A stretch of 64,000 bases of DNA, from contig NC_054391.1 in assembly GCF_001625195.1 (NCBI RefSeq), positions 3,255,390-3,319,389 on the forward strand, read 5' to 3'. Of the stretch, positions 52,290 to 62,160 are shown piece after piece (position 1 is the stretch's first letter; each line of letters begins with the position of its first letter). The translations under genes were made by a program, and so were the position numbers. The notes beneath the pieces were generated by a model. That model saw only the letters and a list, made by a program, of their open reading frames with translations, was not told where the DNA came from and did not search any database. Source of the DNA: Drechmeria coniospora. Its lineage: Eukaryota > Ascomycota > Sordariomycetes > Hypocreales > Ophiocordycipitaceae.

Positions 52290-54592
52290 CTACTCGTCGT
52301 CGCTCTCGTCGTCCTCGTCGTCCTCTTCCTCGGCATTCTCCAGCCACTCCACCAACACTCGGCACTTGTCCTTCAGGGCAGCCATTCCGTCGCCGTCGCC
52401 GGCCCGGCCATCCTCCCACCAGCCAAGGATGCCGTCCTCCTCGAGGACATCCCGGGCGTACAGCTGCTGCAGCAGCGCCGCCAGCAGAGTGCCGGTCCTG
52501 GCCTGCTCGGGACCTTTGGCGTGCTGCAGGGCCCTCTGGAGCGCGAGCACGAACTCGACCTGCTCGGCCTCGCCGCCGCCGACGCCGACCTCGTCGATGA
52601 ACTTGAGGGCGCCCTTCCGCGCCGTGAGGGCGCTTTCGGCCGCCTTGCTGGGCTCGAGGGAGCCGTGCTCGGCCGTGAGGAGCTCGGCGGCACGTCGAGC
52701 AAAGGCCGTCGCGACGGCCTTGCGCATCATGGCGTCGGATGCGTCGTTGGCCAGCCGGAGGCCCATGAACTCGAGCTTGGCCGAGTCAAAGTCGCCCGAC
52801 TCGGCCCGCAGTGCGTCGAGAAGGCCGTGGACGGCGTCTGCGTGGAAGGAGACCCTGCCAGCCGAGTCATCCGACGCAAACGAAGAGAGGCGAGAGCGCG
52901 ACGACATGCCGGCGTCGGCGGACAGGAAGTGGCCGTCGCCTTCGTCGTCGGAGAAGGCATCCGTCGCCAAGGTGGAGATGGAAGAGGCCGATAGGTTCAG
53001 GTGCGCGAGGGAGTAGAGGAGCGATTTCTGGAGGCGCGCCGGGTCCTCGTCGTCGAGCTCGTCGTCGTCGGGGTCGACAAAGGGAGCGGCGTTCGTTTCG
53101 GGGCCGAGGAGGCCCGCGTCCCCGCGCACGGGTTCTCGGGCGTGATTTTCCGTCGACAGGACGACGCTCTTCTCCAGCGCGACGTTGTCGCCGATTCGAA
53201 CGTTGGGCCCGACGAGCGACCCCGCGGGCATCGAGCAATTCTTCCCGACGGTGACGGAATCGGCCAGGATGGAGAAGGATATGCAGCTTCCATCCTCCAC
53301 CGTCGTGTGGTCCCAGACGAAGGAGTCCTCGACGACAACGTTGGCGCCGATCCTGCAGCCTTTGCCGATGACGCTGTTGGAGACCCGGCTGCCCGATCCG
53401 ACGGTGGTGTCCCGGCCGATGACGGAGTTTGTGAGGTGGGCATCGGGGGCGTGGGCCACGTTGGATTCCATCACCAGGCCGTGCGCGTGCCGTTGGTAGG
53501 ACTGGCTCGGCACAAGGTTGTTTTCCGGGATGAAGGGGAAGGTCCATCTACCGAGGACATCGCGGCTGATGGCGTTGTACATCTGGAGGTTGCTGGCCCG
53601 TGCAGCATATCCATCGGCCAGGATCTCGGCGTAAATCATCTTGCCGTTCAGCTCCCAGTCTTTCAGAACGCCGTGGAGGAAGTTTCGCCGCGGCAGCTCG
53701 TAGTCGAAGCTTTCCGACCACAGCGCCAGGACCTCGGGGGTGCATATGTCGACCTGGGCATCGATCAGGTCGGAGCGGACCTCGAAATCCGTCGAGAGCT
53801 CGTCGGCGATGGCGGGATCGAGGGCGAGGTAGCGGTCGCTCTGCAGGGGGTTCATCTCGTCGTAGTGAAGAAGGCGCCGGCTCTGGGTGTCGACGACGAA
53901 GATGGGTGTGATTCCGCTCGTCTTGGTCCGGTGGCGTTCGCGGCCGCCGCTCCGGAGAACGGTGGTCATGATGTTGGCGGCGCTGGCCTCCCTGCGTCGG
54001 CGATGGGCGGCCAGGGCGCCGTCGAGCATCATGTTGGAGACAAGATCGCCGTGCACGAGGACAAAGTCGCCGCCGAGGAGGGATCGCTTGTCCATGTCGC
54101 GCAGGACGTCGCCGGCGGATCGCGCATCGGAAACGCGGATGAACTGCAGGACGGAGAAGGGGGAGGACGGCGATGAGGTCGACCACCTCGAGCCGCCAAC
54201 GTAATCCTCCACCTGGTCCGTGTGGGCGCCGCAGTATATGTAGACCTCGTTGACGCCGTTCATGGCGAGAAATTCGAGCGTATATTCGATGAGGGGCGTG
54301 TTGGCGAGAGGTAGGAGACACTGCCGAGGGCCGAGTCAGCGTTTGCAGCGTCTCGCCGGGGAAGGCGGCAGCATACTCTCGGCCGGCCGACGGTGAAGGG
54401 CTTGAACCTGTCCTGGAAGGAGTCTGCGAGAACCTGTTGGACGGCGTGAGCATGGATCGTCCCGTCACGAAGAGGCCGGCACCGACAACGTACCACGGCC
54501 TGGAGGACATCCTCGGTCTTGCTTTCACCGCCCGACTTGGCAGACTTCTTGCCCTTGGACGAGCTCGCGCTGCTCTTCCCTTTGTGCGACAT
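52290..54592 (-). CDS. GCD6: Translation initiation factor eIF2B subunit epsilon (GCD6)
   Basis: Three exons, 54592-54494, 54433-54377 and 54320-52290, for 728 residues (yeast Gcd6 is similar). The joined start reads MSHKGKSSASSSKGKKSAKS.., then VLADSFQDRFKPFTVGRPR and CLLPLANTPLIEYTLEFLA, the nucleotidyl-transferase-like domain. From about residue 340 the left-handed beta-helix repeats are plain (NSVIGRDTTVGSGSRVSNSV, GKGCRIGANVVVEDSFVW, GKNCSMPAGSLVGPNVRIG). The C-terminal part contains the HEAT-like W2 domain, with ALLQQLYARDVLEEDGILGWW, and ends in an acidic tail (EEEDDEDDESDDE). Epsilon is the catalytic subunit exchanging GDP for GTP on eIF2 and is the target of the integrated stress response. 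Two short 5' exons precede the long one. Confidence 0.94.
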
Positions 54593-55019
54593 TGCGTTGG
54601 CGGGAAAAGGAGAGCAGGGCGAGTGGTCAGCTTCTCGACGACAGAGGGGTAACGCAAGGTCCAAAATGGCATCCAAAGGTGACGGAGTCAACCTTTGGTG
54701 TTGTGGTGTACCGAGCACGGCGTGCCCCATGAATTATATCCATGTGCCAATGGTGCTCACAAATTTAGCACTTAAGTCAGCAGCGCCCCCCCCCCCTCCC
54801 CCACTACTGGGCCCCTGTTACGTCCTGAGGTTACAGCACAGTACTTGCACACCACTGCGCACGGTCGCAGAATAGGCCGCGCAACTGCGCCAGTAAGGGG
54901 ACGGCGGAACAACAGTCGGGGCGATGGACCAATCAGATCTAAGTAATTATTGGTCGGCCAGTACTCCATGCTCTGTACTCCGTAAGTGAGAATCATCCAT
55001 TCCAATAATCACTTCGCAA
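54593..55019. other. Intergenic, no gene seen
   Basis: Promoter of eIF2B epsilon, a poly-C run at 54787-54800 and TACGGAGTA words near 54970. Confidence 0.6.
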
Positions 55020-56100
55020 TCACACGGCACAGGAACCGCAAGGGCACAAAGGGGCAGGAATCGCTTCCATCACAAGCAGTACATGAAAAACTTTACAGTC
55101 TCCCACTCTATAGACGGCTAGTCGGCGTTCAACACACAGTTCATCGATCATGGTCTGATCCCCAAAGATCTTGACCCGATCAACTGGTTGCGGTCTACGA
55201 CCTATCACCAACGCGGCATTCAATTATTACTCAGATGCTATAACCTTTCTGCCAGCCTAGGTTTATCCCTTGGGAAATGCCAGCCGTCACACGTTGAACG
55301 CTCTTGTTCAGTAGGTTCATACTGTCAACATGTCGCCATCCACCAACACAGGATCCACCATGACAAAGGAGAACATGTATAAGGATCCTATAGCGCTCAG
55401 GGAGCAAGTCGCGAAACTGAAGCACAAGCAAGCTTCGGACCTCGGACAAGTTGTAAAGCCCAAGCAGCCGATAACTTTGGAAGGAACCTCGGAGGCACTC
55501 CCAAGGTTTCCTCACCCAGCTCAGGGCCCATCACCAGTTTTATCCAACTCAGTTGTCCGACCCAGCAGCCAAGATCCTTCACGAAGCAGGATGCCTTACC
55601 GGAACAGCACTTGCATGGTTTGTTTGAACCTATCATGAGGGACTATTTGAACAGTCCCCATGAAGAGAGAGGCAAAGAGACGCATATCATCTTCAAGGAC
55701 TTGGACAATTTTGATAAAGCCATGAAGAAAGCTTTCGGCACCGTCGACGAAAATCGTGCTGCAGAACATACTTGGACTTCAAGAACTTCATCAGAAGGGA
55801 TCAGCCTCCGACTATGCAGTCCACTTCAGGCAGCTAGCCTCGAAGCTGGACCGGGACGAAGCGCCAAGGAACTCTATACCGCAGATCAAAGCCAATGCCG
55901 AAGATGAACAGGGATATGAGGTCGAACAAATCTTGGATACGAGGAAACGAAGCCAAAAACAATAATACCTCATCAATCGGAAAGGATACCGGCCAGAGGA
56001 GAACACTTAGGAACCACTCAATAACTGGGCGCATTGTCGTGTATCGTACGACAGTTGCACCAGGATCGACATATCGAATATAAATACAGTGCACAAATGA
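55020..56100 (+). mobile_element. Internally deleted Ty3/gypsy chromovirus remnant (gag plus chromodomain end)
   Basis: From the ATG at 55330 a gag-like reading runs with at least two frame changes: ITLEGT, then FLTQLRAHHQFYPTQL, ALAWFEPIMRDYLNS and IIFKDLDNFDKAMKKAFG, then LQELHQKGSASDYAVHFRQL. It jumps directly to YEVEQILDTRKRSQKQ (55915-55962), a TAA, YLINRKGYRPEENT and a TAG (56008), then EPL. This second piece is the start of a chromodomain (EVE.ILD...YLVKWKGY.PEENTWEPL), normally at the end of integrase, so protease, reverse transcriptase, RNase H and most of integrase are missing. Both stops fit CpA-to-TpA change (CAA to TAA, TGG to TAG). No LTRs were identified at either side. The 310 bases before 55330 resemble element leader but are unproven. 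Confidence 0.75.
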
Positions 56101-56288
56101 GATCATGCCGATTCAGTTTCCACCGAATTGTCAAGAATAAAATGACGATGACCCCCCCGGAGGAGGCCAGGTTCAGAAGCTGATTACGACAACAAACACT
56201 GCTTTCAGTCCAAAATACCGTCTCTTCAAAAGCAAAGCTCGGCAACCCTTTTACTCTCTTACTCATCTCCGCAGTGACTCTTTCCAAC

Positions 56289-56978
56289 ATGCTCAGCCAT
56301 GCCACCGTCCTCGCCGGCATTGTCGCCGCCTTCGGAACCCTCTCCGCCGCCGAGAGCTTCACCGGGCGTTCGCTGGCGCACCGAATGCCAAACTCCAAGA
56401 TGGGCGATGCCTGCCACCCTGACCCCGATGCGTCCTTGACCCTAGGGGGCAGCAGCATTATTCCCGCCTGCTTTGCTGAGCAAAAGATTTCGGACAAATG
56501 CGAACGCGACACGGGCGCGCTGGCGGACTTGAACAACGCCTCCAAGATGAACGCATATCGGGACTGCCTCTTCGGCGCCGGCAGCACCTACCGGAAAGAC
56601 CGCGAAGCCTGCCTTGCTTGCAAGGTCGAAAACAAAATCCACACTGCTGCACAGGACCAGTTCTGGATGGACATTTACAAGAAGTCTGACGCAATGTTCC
56701 AGAGCGCCAATCCCTTGAACAAGGGCCATTGGGAAATAACTCTGGGATTCATTGGTGACTGGTCTACGTACCCTAAGCCAAACGCACAGCCGAAGGCCGG
56801 ATACTGTGCCAGCAAGGGCCGCTCTTCTGCACCACAGAACGTTGGCAGCTACAGCCTCGCTCGCCGATCGAAGAGATCCGACGAGCAGGCTTCGGCTTCC
56901 CCCGCATGGAAGCTTACTGTTCAGGAGGCCTTTGATGCCAACGGCGCCGTCATTGCCGCCTCGGCTGAGTGGCACTAA
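56289..56978 (+). CDS. Secreted protein of unknown function
   Basis: Single exon, 229 residues from the ATG at 56289 (frame extends 15 bases further up only through a GTG). A signal peptide (MLSHATVLAGIVAAFGTLSAAES) is clear. Not recognised as a known domain. The mature part holds cysteines in GDACHPD, IIPACFAEQ, SDKCERD, YRDCLFGAG, EACLACKVEN and AGYCASKG, spaced as in small disulphide-bonded secreted proteins; the middle DRE.CLACK..N block looks like a family core. A dibasic stretch LARRSKRSDE near residue 195 could be a Kex2-type site separating a C-terminal tail (inference). Codon use is GC-rich like the housekeeping genes, unlike the six-cysteine array at 44-48 kb. It sits between a retroelement relic and a pseudogene. 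Confidence 0.8.
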   Translation: MLSHATVLAGIVAAFGTLSAAESFTGRSLAHRMPNSKMGDACHPDPDASLTLGGSSIIPACFAEQKISDKCERDTGALADLNNASKMNAYRDCLFGAGSTYRKDREACLACKVENKIHTAAQDQFWMDIYKKSDAMFQSANPLNKGHWEITLGFIGDWSTYPKPNAQPKAGYCASKGRSSAPQNVGSYSLARRSKRSDEQASASPAWKLTVQEAFDANGAVIAASAEWH

Positions 56979-57089
56979 AAGAGACGGGGGTTGGGGCGAG
57001 TGTTGATGTCCCGAGGACGAGACCCTTCCGAGAGGAAGGAAACATTGTATTGAGAGGATGGGCTAGAAAGAATCCCCGACGAAGAAGGA

Positions 57090-57689
57090 TCAGATCCGAA
57101 GCAAACCTAGACCAGTCAATAGCCTCCACGGAACATGCATTCTGCACCTGCGCGATCGCTTCTGCTTCTTGCCGCTGCACACCAACTCTTGTTGTAGAGC
57201 TTCCTCTATTCCATCCAAAGACTGCAGCCCTAGAGGAGCCATGTCCTTTCCTCTCGACACCAACTGACGCTTCAAATCGACAAAGTCGGGCCAAAGGCGC
57301 AAAAGATTCGTCCAAATCTTCTTGGGTGCGTAAAGACTTCTCCCTGTTCTTTGCTAAGGCTTTTTGGCGAGCAAGGAGAAGCTCGTCCGCTTCTTCCTCT
57401 CCCCATTCCAATCGCTTTGATTCTTTAAGAATGCGAGACACTAGGAGTAGTCGGTGGAAGAGAAGGGTGCGACATGGAAGGGGTTACGAATGAGAATTCA
57501 CTGCCACGCCTGCGGCATCACAGGAACGGCTGGCGGGACGCACTCGGCACAACGTGAGCTTCGCTCAATCATCTTGCAACTAGGGCACAGGATTGACACG
57601 CCCAAGTACAAACGCGGGCGAAAAAAAAGACTACTGACTTGTGCTGCAATAGCTAGGTCTCTGGGACAAGACCATCGGGAGAGGGACAT
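57090..57689 (-). pseudogene. Relic of a fungal CxxC/coiled-coil protein, frameshifted
   Basis: Minus-strand reading from the ATG at 57689: MSLSRWSCPRDLA.., then ILCPSCKMIERSSRCAECVP (two CxxC pairs nine residues apart) up to a TGA near 57498. The text continues in another frame as PSMSHPSLPPTTPSVS, in a third as SRILKESKRLEWGEEEADEL and LLLARQKALAKNREKSLRTQ, and in yet another as RQLVSRGKDMAPLGLQSLDG, ending near VEAIDWSRFASDL. I recall this order of blocks from uncharacterised proteins common in hypocrealean genomes; function unknown. At least three frame breaks and a stop separate the blocks, so it is not functional as it stands. Confidence 0.45.
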
Positions 57690-59507
57690 GGTGTGACGTC
57701 CAGAGGTTAATAATATGTGTGTTACAGTGCTCATCTATTAATCAATGCTCGGCGCGGTGGCGTGGAGTGGGAGGGAGGTGACCTACCCTGGACCTCGAGC
57801 CAGGGCAGGCCGAGGAAGGACATGAGGTGGCATTTCCCTCGCCTTCCTCCTACCTACCTACGCCTACCATCAGGGGATCGTCGCATCGGAAATGTATCGG
57901 AGTTGACGTCGGGCGTTGTCTGCCGTGTGCATAGGGATGATGCAGGGCACTGGTATCGAGGTGTGCACATGTAGGAGCAGCAACTGCCGTTGACGAGCCG
58001 CTGCCACCATCCACGGCAATGGCTGGGTGCCTCTCGCACATGTATGGCATGCCATTCGTGGCCGGCCAAGAAGGGCAGACCCACGAAAGGAGGAAGAGGG
58101 AAGACGAGCAAGAGGAGGAGGAAAAGGCAGAAGAGTTGGCGTCGGGAACTCGCCATCGCCATGGGCAGAGTTCGGCGAGGAGATTGAGCATGCACCTCGA
58201 CAGCCAATCGGAGTCGAGCAGTGTGCGCTTTCACGACCGGCTCCAGGCCATGCCATCCGTTGCAACCATGTTTCCGGCCCATCTGGGTTGCGTCACGGAG
58301 ACCAGAGGGCGAATTCGCGTGGGCATGTACATGTTGCGGCGAACAAAAGATGCGTAGTTGCCTGGGTCATGCACCGATAGTGGTCGGGTCGGTGGCAGGC
58401 GGCGAGACGGGTGCGGGTGTTTGAAGCGGGTTGGCAAGCTGGCATTTTGCACACCGTACTACGTACAACACGTACACGGTTCTCCGTGGAGCAAGCTGAG
58501 TACTTACTGTACAGCCTATGACTGAAAGCATGCTTGTAAGTAGAGTCTTCTACGTGGTGCATAGACCACTGGTAGCAAGCAAGCACCTTGCCTTGGACTT
58601 ACCGGATACTGGACATCTCGATGGCACAGCCATAACGTCGTGGTGGTGGCAAGCGCAGGTGTTTCATGCTCGAGCGCCGTGCATGTATGTGGCATGCTCA
58701 TGTCCCTCGCATCGAGTTATTCTCTTTGATCCGTTATTATTTGATGATTCGGAATTTCGGATGCCGTCGGTCGACATGTGCATTCCTCCGTCCAGTGCGT
58801 CGCACCTGCTGCTGCATGACGGTACGCCCCCCCCCCTCCCCCTCGGAGGCAACGTTTGCTCTTTCTGCTTCTGCCCGGCCCGTGCGTCAGCAACGCCCAC
58901 TTGCTCGACATCGGCCTCGTCCGAACCTGCCTGTTCCACACGACATGTGCGGCACGATTCGACAAGGACCAGGCATGCCAGCCGGTGAGCCGGCGAGCCA
59001 GCACGCACCGGCACTCCGGCGGCATCGTGCTCGAGCCATGGCATCTCGAAGAATCCTACCCCGGAGAGCGGCCAGCCGGCAGACGGGTGATGAATCCCAT
59101 CGGTCGCTTGGCATTGGGGGCGCCGATGGTGCGCGGTTCGGTCCCATGGCGCCGGGAAAAGCTACGAGCGCACATGAGGCTAGCAGCGCAGGCGCATGGT
59201 TGGGTTGGCATTGGTGGAGGGCTCCTGCCCGAAGCCATTCGGTCCAAAATGATTGGGACGTGTCCTGGACGTGACGCACCTGCACCTGCCATGGCCAGTT
59301 TTCCTCGCGCCGCCGCGCTAACGAAGGTGGCGTGCGAAGGGGCCGGCGAGGGCGAGGCTTTGCGTCGACCAAGGCCGCAAGCCGCAGGCGCCGTGCAGGA
59401 GCTGCGGGAGCCGCTTGGGTTCAACGGCAGCAGCTCAGCTGGGGAAGGATGGATGGCCCCTGGCGGGATACCGGCAAGCAGCACGGGGTGATTCGGTCGG
59501 CAGCGTG

Positions 59508-59549
59508 CTCGCGCCTGCTTGCTCGCGCCTGCTTGCTCGCGCCTGCTAC
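59508..59549. repeat. 14-bp tandem repeat, 3 copies
   Basis: CTCGCGCCTGCTTG repeated three times, the last with one change. Confidence 0.85.
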
Positions 59550-61556
59550 CGGACGGCTCGACGGGCACAGGAAGAAGGAAGCAACCGACGTGCCGGGTGG
59601 CTGCGCACCGGGGAGGAGGGTCGTCGTACCAAGGTAGGTAGGTGCGAGGCGCGGGACGAGCACTCGCACAGGTACGGAGTGGGAATACGGAGCACAGAGT
59701 GATGCAATTACATGCACACTAGGATGCCCGGGCAGGTGCAAAGGCAAATGCGTCCCCTCTACTCCGTACGGAGCAAGTACGGAGCAAGTACGGAGCAATG
59801 ACGGCATGCTTACGCCTGCGCCTGCGTGATGCCTCGCCATCCGAGCAGGCATTTGCGCCCACGACAATCGGCACGTTCCAGGTGGCCGATAGAATGCACG
59901 CAGGTGGACTGCGTGCTTGCCGGGCACGACATGGACTCCTTGTTACTTGCTCGCCGCAATCATAATACTCGGTGCATCCAAGGGGAAATGGTTCGTACAC
60001 CGGCCCCTACGACTGCTTGCATGCAGCACTTGGCAGGTAGCCAGCTACCTGGGAAACAGTCGGCCGACAAGGATGGATGAAGCAGGCGCACGCCAAAAGG
60101 GAGGACGCGGCAGGCCATCAATAGACGTACCGCAGGTGTGCACGCATGAAGGTGCTTGGAAGCACGGAGCGAGTAATTATTACCTAGTATTATTACCGTA
60201 GGAATACTCACTCCGTACACACTGCCAGCCACGGAGTACACGTGCAGGTTTCCGCGCCTGCTTACAAGTAGGAACACATGGACGATCCATTCAAGGCACC
60301 GCGAGCACGTGCTCCACGCACCTACCGTGGCACGTGCTCGCCACCATGCACATGCCTTCCTTTGCCTGCGGCGCTCGTAAGCACGCACCGATGCCATGCG
60401 AGGGCAGCATCGAGGCGGGAGGTGGGTGACGGTGGCCGGCGGTGCGAAGCGCATGGTGCGCTGGTCAAGAACGAGCAAGCGTGCGCCGGCGGGCGCGATG
60501 GGCGAAACATGGGGAGGGCTCGCGTGGGACGAGGGGGCGCGGACGGAATTCCGTCGGCCTGCTTCCCCGGCCGTGTCGAGGAAGAAAGGATGGGCGCGGG
60601 CGGCGGACGAAGACGAAGAATTATTTACATTGTTCCTTCACCACCGTGGGTGCGTTGGTTCGGAACGTGGTGATGTCTCACCGCGCGTGGCAGTTTGCGC
60701 CACGCGGCTCGGCCATGACTGCTCCACGGAGCCAAGCAACTGTCCGATGGCACGAGGGCGAGATGAACAAGGAGGGCGAGTATTCGTGCCGACGGCTGCA
60801 GAGCATTGTAGTGAGCAGAGGACTTATCTGATCGGTACGCACGCACGTGCTGGCGTGCTACGTAAGTACTGCAGTGCTCACTCCGTGCTTGCTCCAGGAA
60901 TGAGCCCTCGAGCACAAGTACTTATACAGTATTCCTGCGTGTGCACCTACACCTGCTTGGCATATCAGTAATAGTTGCCGCACAGTGAGTGAACCAAGGA
61001 GCGACCTACGCGCAGTATTACTTGCCGTGCATGCTGTAACTTGCCCTTGGCCGCATGTGCACGTACTTGCTAAAAGTACAAGCAAGTGCAAGTACTCCGT
61101 ACTTACTCCGTACTTGGGTGTAAATGCGTGTACATGTATGGGCAATTGTACGTAAGCCAGGAGGTCTTCATTGCCCGTGCTTGCTACTTGTCCATGCGGA
61201 TTGCGCGTGTGCTCATACATGTTCTCGTAGTCCTCCATCTCGTGCAGTGATGCGATATCGAATCGGCGCACCCTTCGAGTTACTGTACTGCTGCTGCATT
61301 GATGCTTGTAGTTGCAGTGTTGTTAATTTCTGGGAATACGGGGTTCAGCTACCCAGTTCTTGCAGTCCAAGGTACAGTACGGAGTAGGTGCATGCATGAC
61401 TGCTGTGATGTACTCCGTACTTGGGCGTACAGTAAAGGAAGTACAATCGCACCAAAGTAAGCACGCCGCCGACCAGTCCTCAGTACAGTACACAAGTTTC
61501 GCATTTGCCGTACTTTAGTACTATAAGCAAAGTCGAGCGGGCAGTCCTAAGGTACA

Positions 61557-61836
61557 GTACTGTACTTGCAACCATGAAATGATACAGTACTGTACTTACT
61601 TGCAACCATGAAATAATACACTACTGTACTTACTTGCAACCATGAAATAATACACTACTGTACTTACTTGCAACCATGAAATAATACACTACTGTACTTA
61701 CTTGCAACCATGAAATAATACACTACTGTACTTACTTGCAACCATGAAATAATACACTACTGTACTTACTTGCAACCATGAAATAATACCCTACTGTACT
61801 TACTTGCAACCATGAAATAATACACTACTGTACATG
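61557..61836. repeat. 34-bp minisatellite, 8 copies
   Basis: The core TTGCAACCATGAAAT recurs at 61566, 61600, 61634, 61668, 61702, 61736, 61770 and 61804, exactly 34 bases apart, with linker AATACACTACTGTACTTAC. Copies are nearly identical except the first. No frame crosses it. Confidence 0.95.
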
Positions 61837-61849
61837 TAATACTTCGTGC

Positions 61850-62160
61850 TCTACGGATACGGAGTACGGAGTACTTACATGCAAGTACTTACTCGTAGTG
61901 CTCCGAACCAATAATAAGTCGACTAATAATCACACGGATACTTACAAGTGCATGAACGGAGCACGTGCTCCGAACGGGGAATGCTGGACTCACTGTAAGT
62001 ACAGTAAGTACAAGTACTACTGCAAGTACTTGAGCAATTACTCGTATCACTCCGTACTACAGTAGGTACTCTGTACAGTACTGTACAGCACGGAGTAAGT
62101 ACGGAGAATTACCTAGTACTTATTATTACTTATCAGCACAATTTAGGGTACTCCGTACTG
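61850..62160. repeat. Dense cluster of TACGGAGTA/GTAC simple sequence
   Basis: About 300 bases of TACGGAGTAC, GTACAGTAC and AAGTACTTA words in both orientations, similar to 6120-6330. Confidence 0.7.

Noticed and set aside
58856..59491. 211-codon plus-strand frame
   Set aside because: No domain; competing frames of similar length on both strands indicate GC-driven openness.
61557..61836. CRISPR-like array
   Set aside because: Repeats are contiguous 34-bp tandem units without variable spacers, in a eukaryotic genome; a minisatellite.
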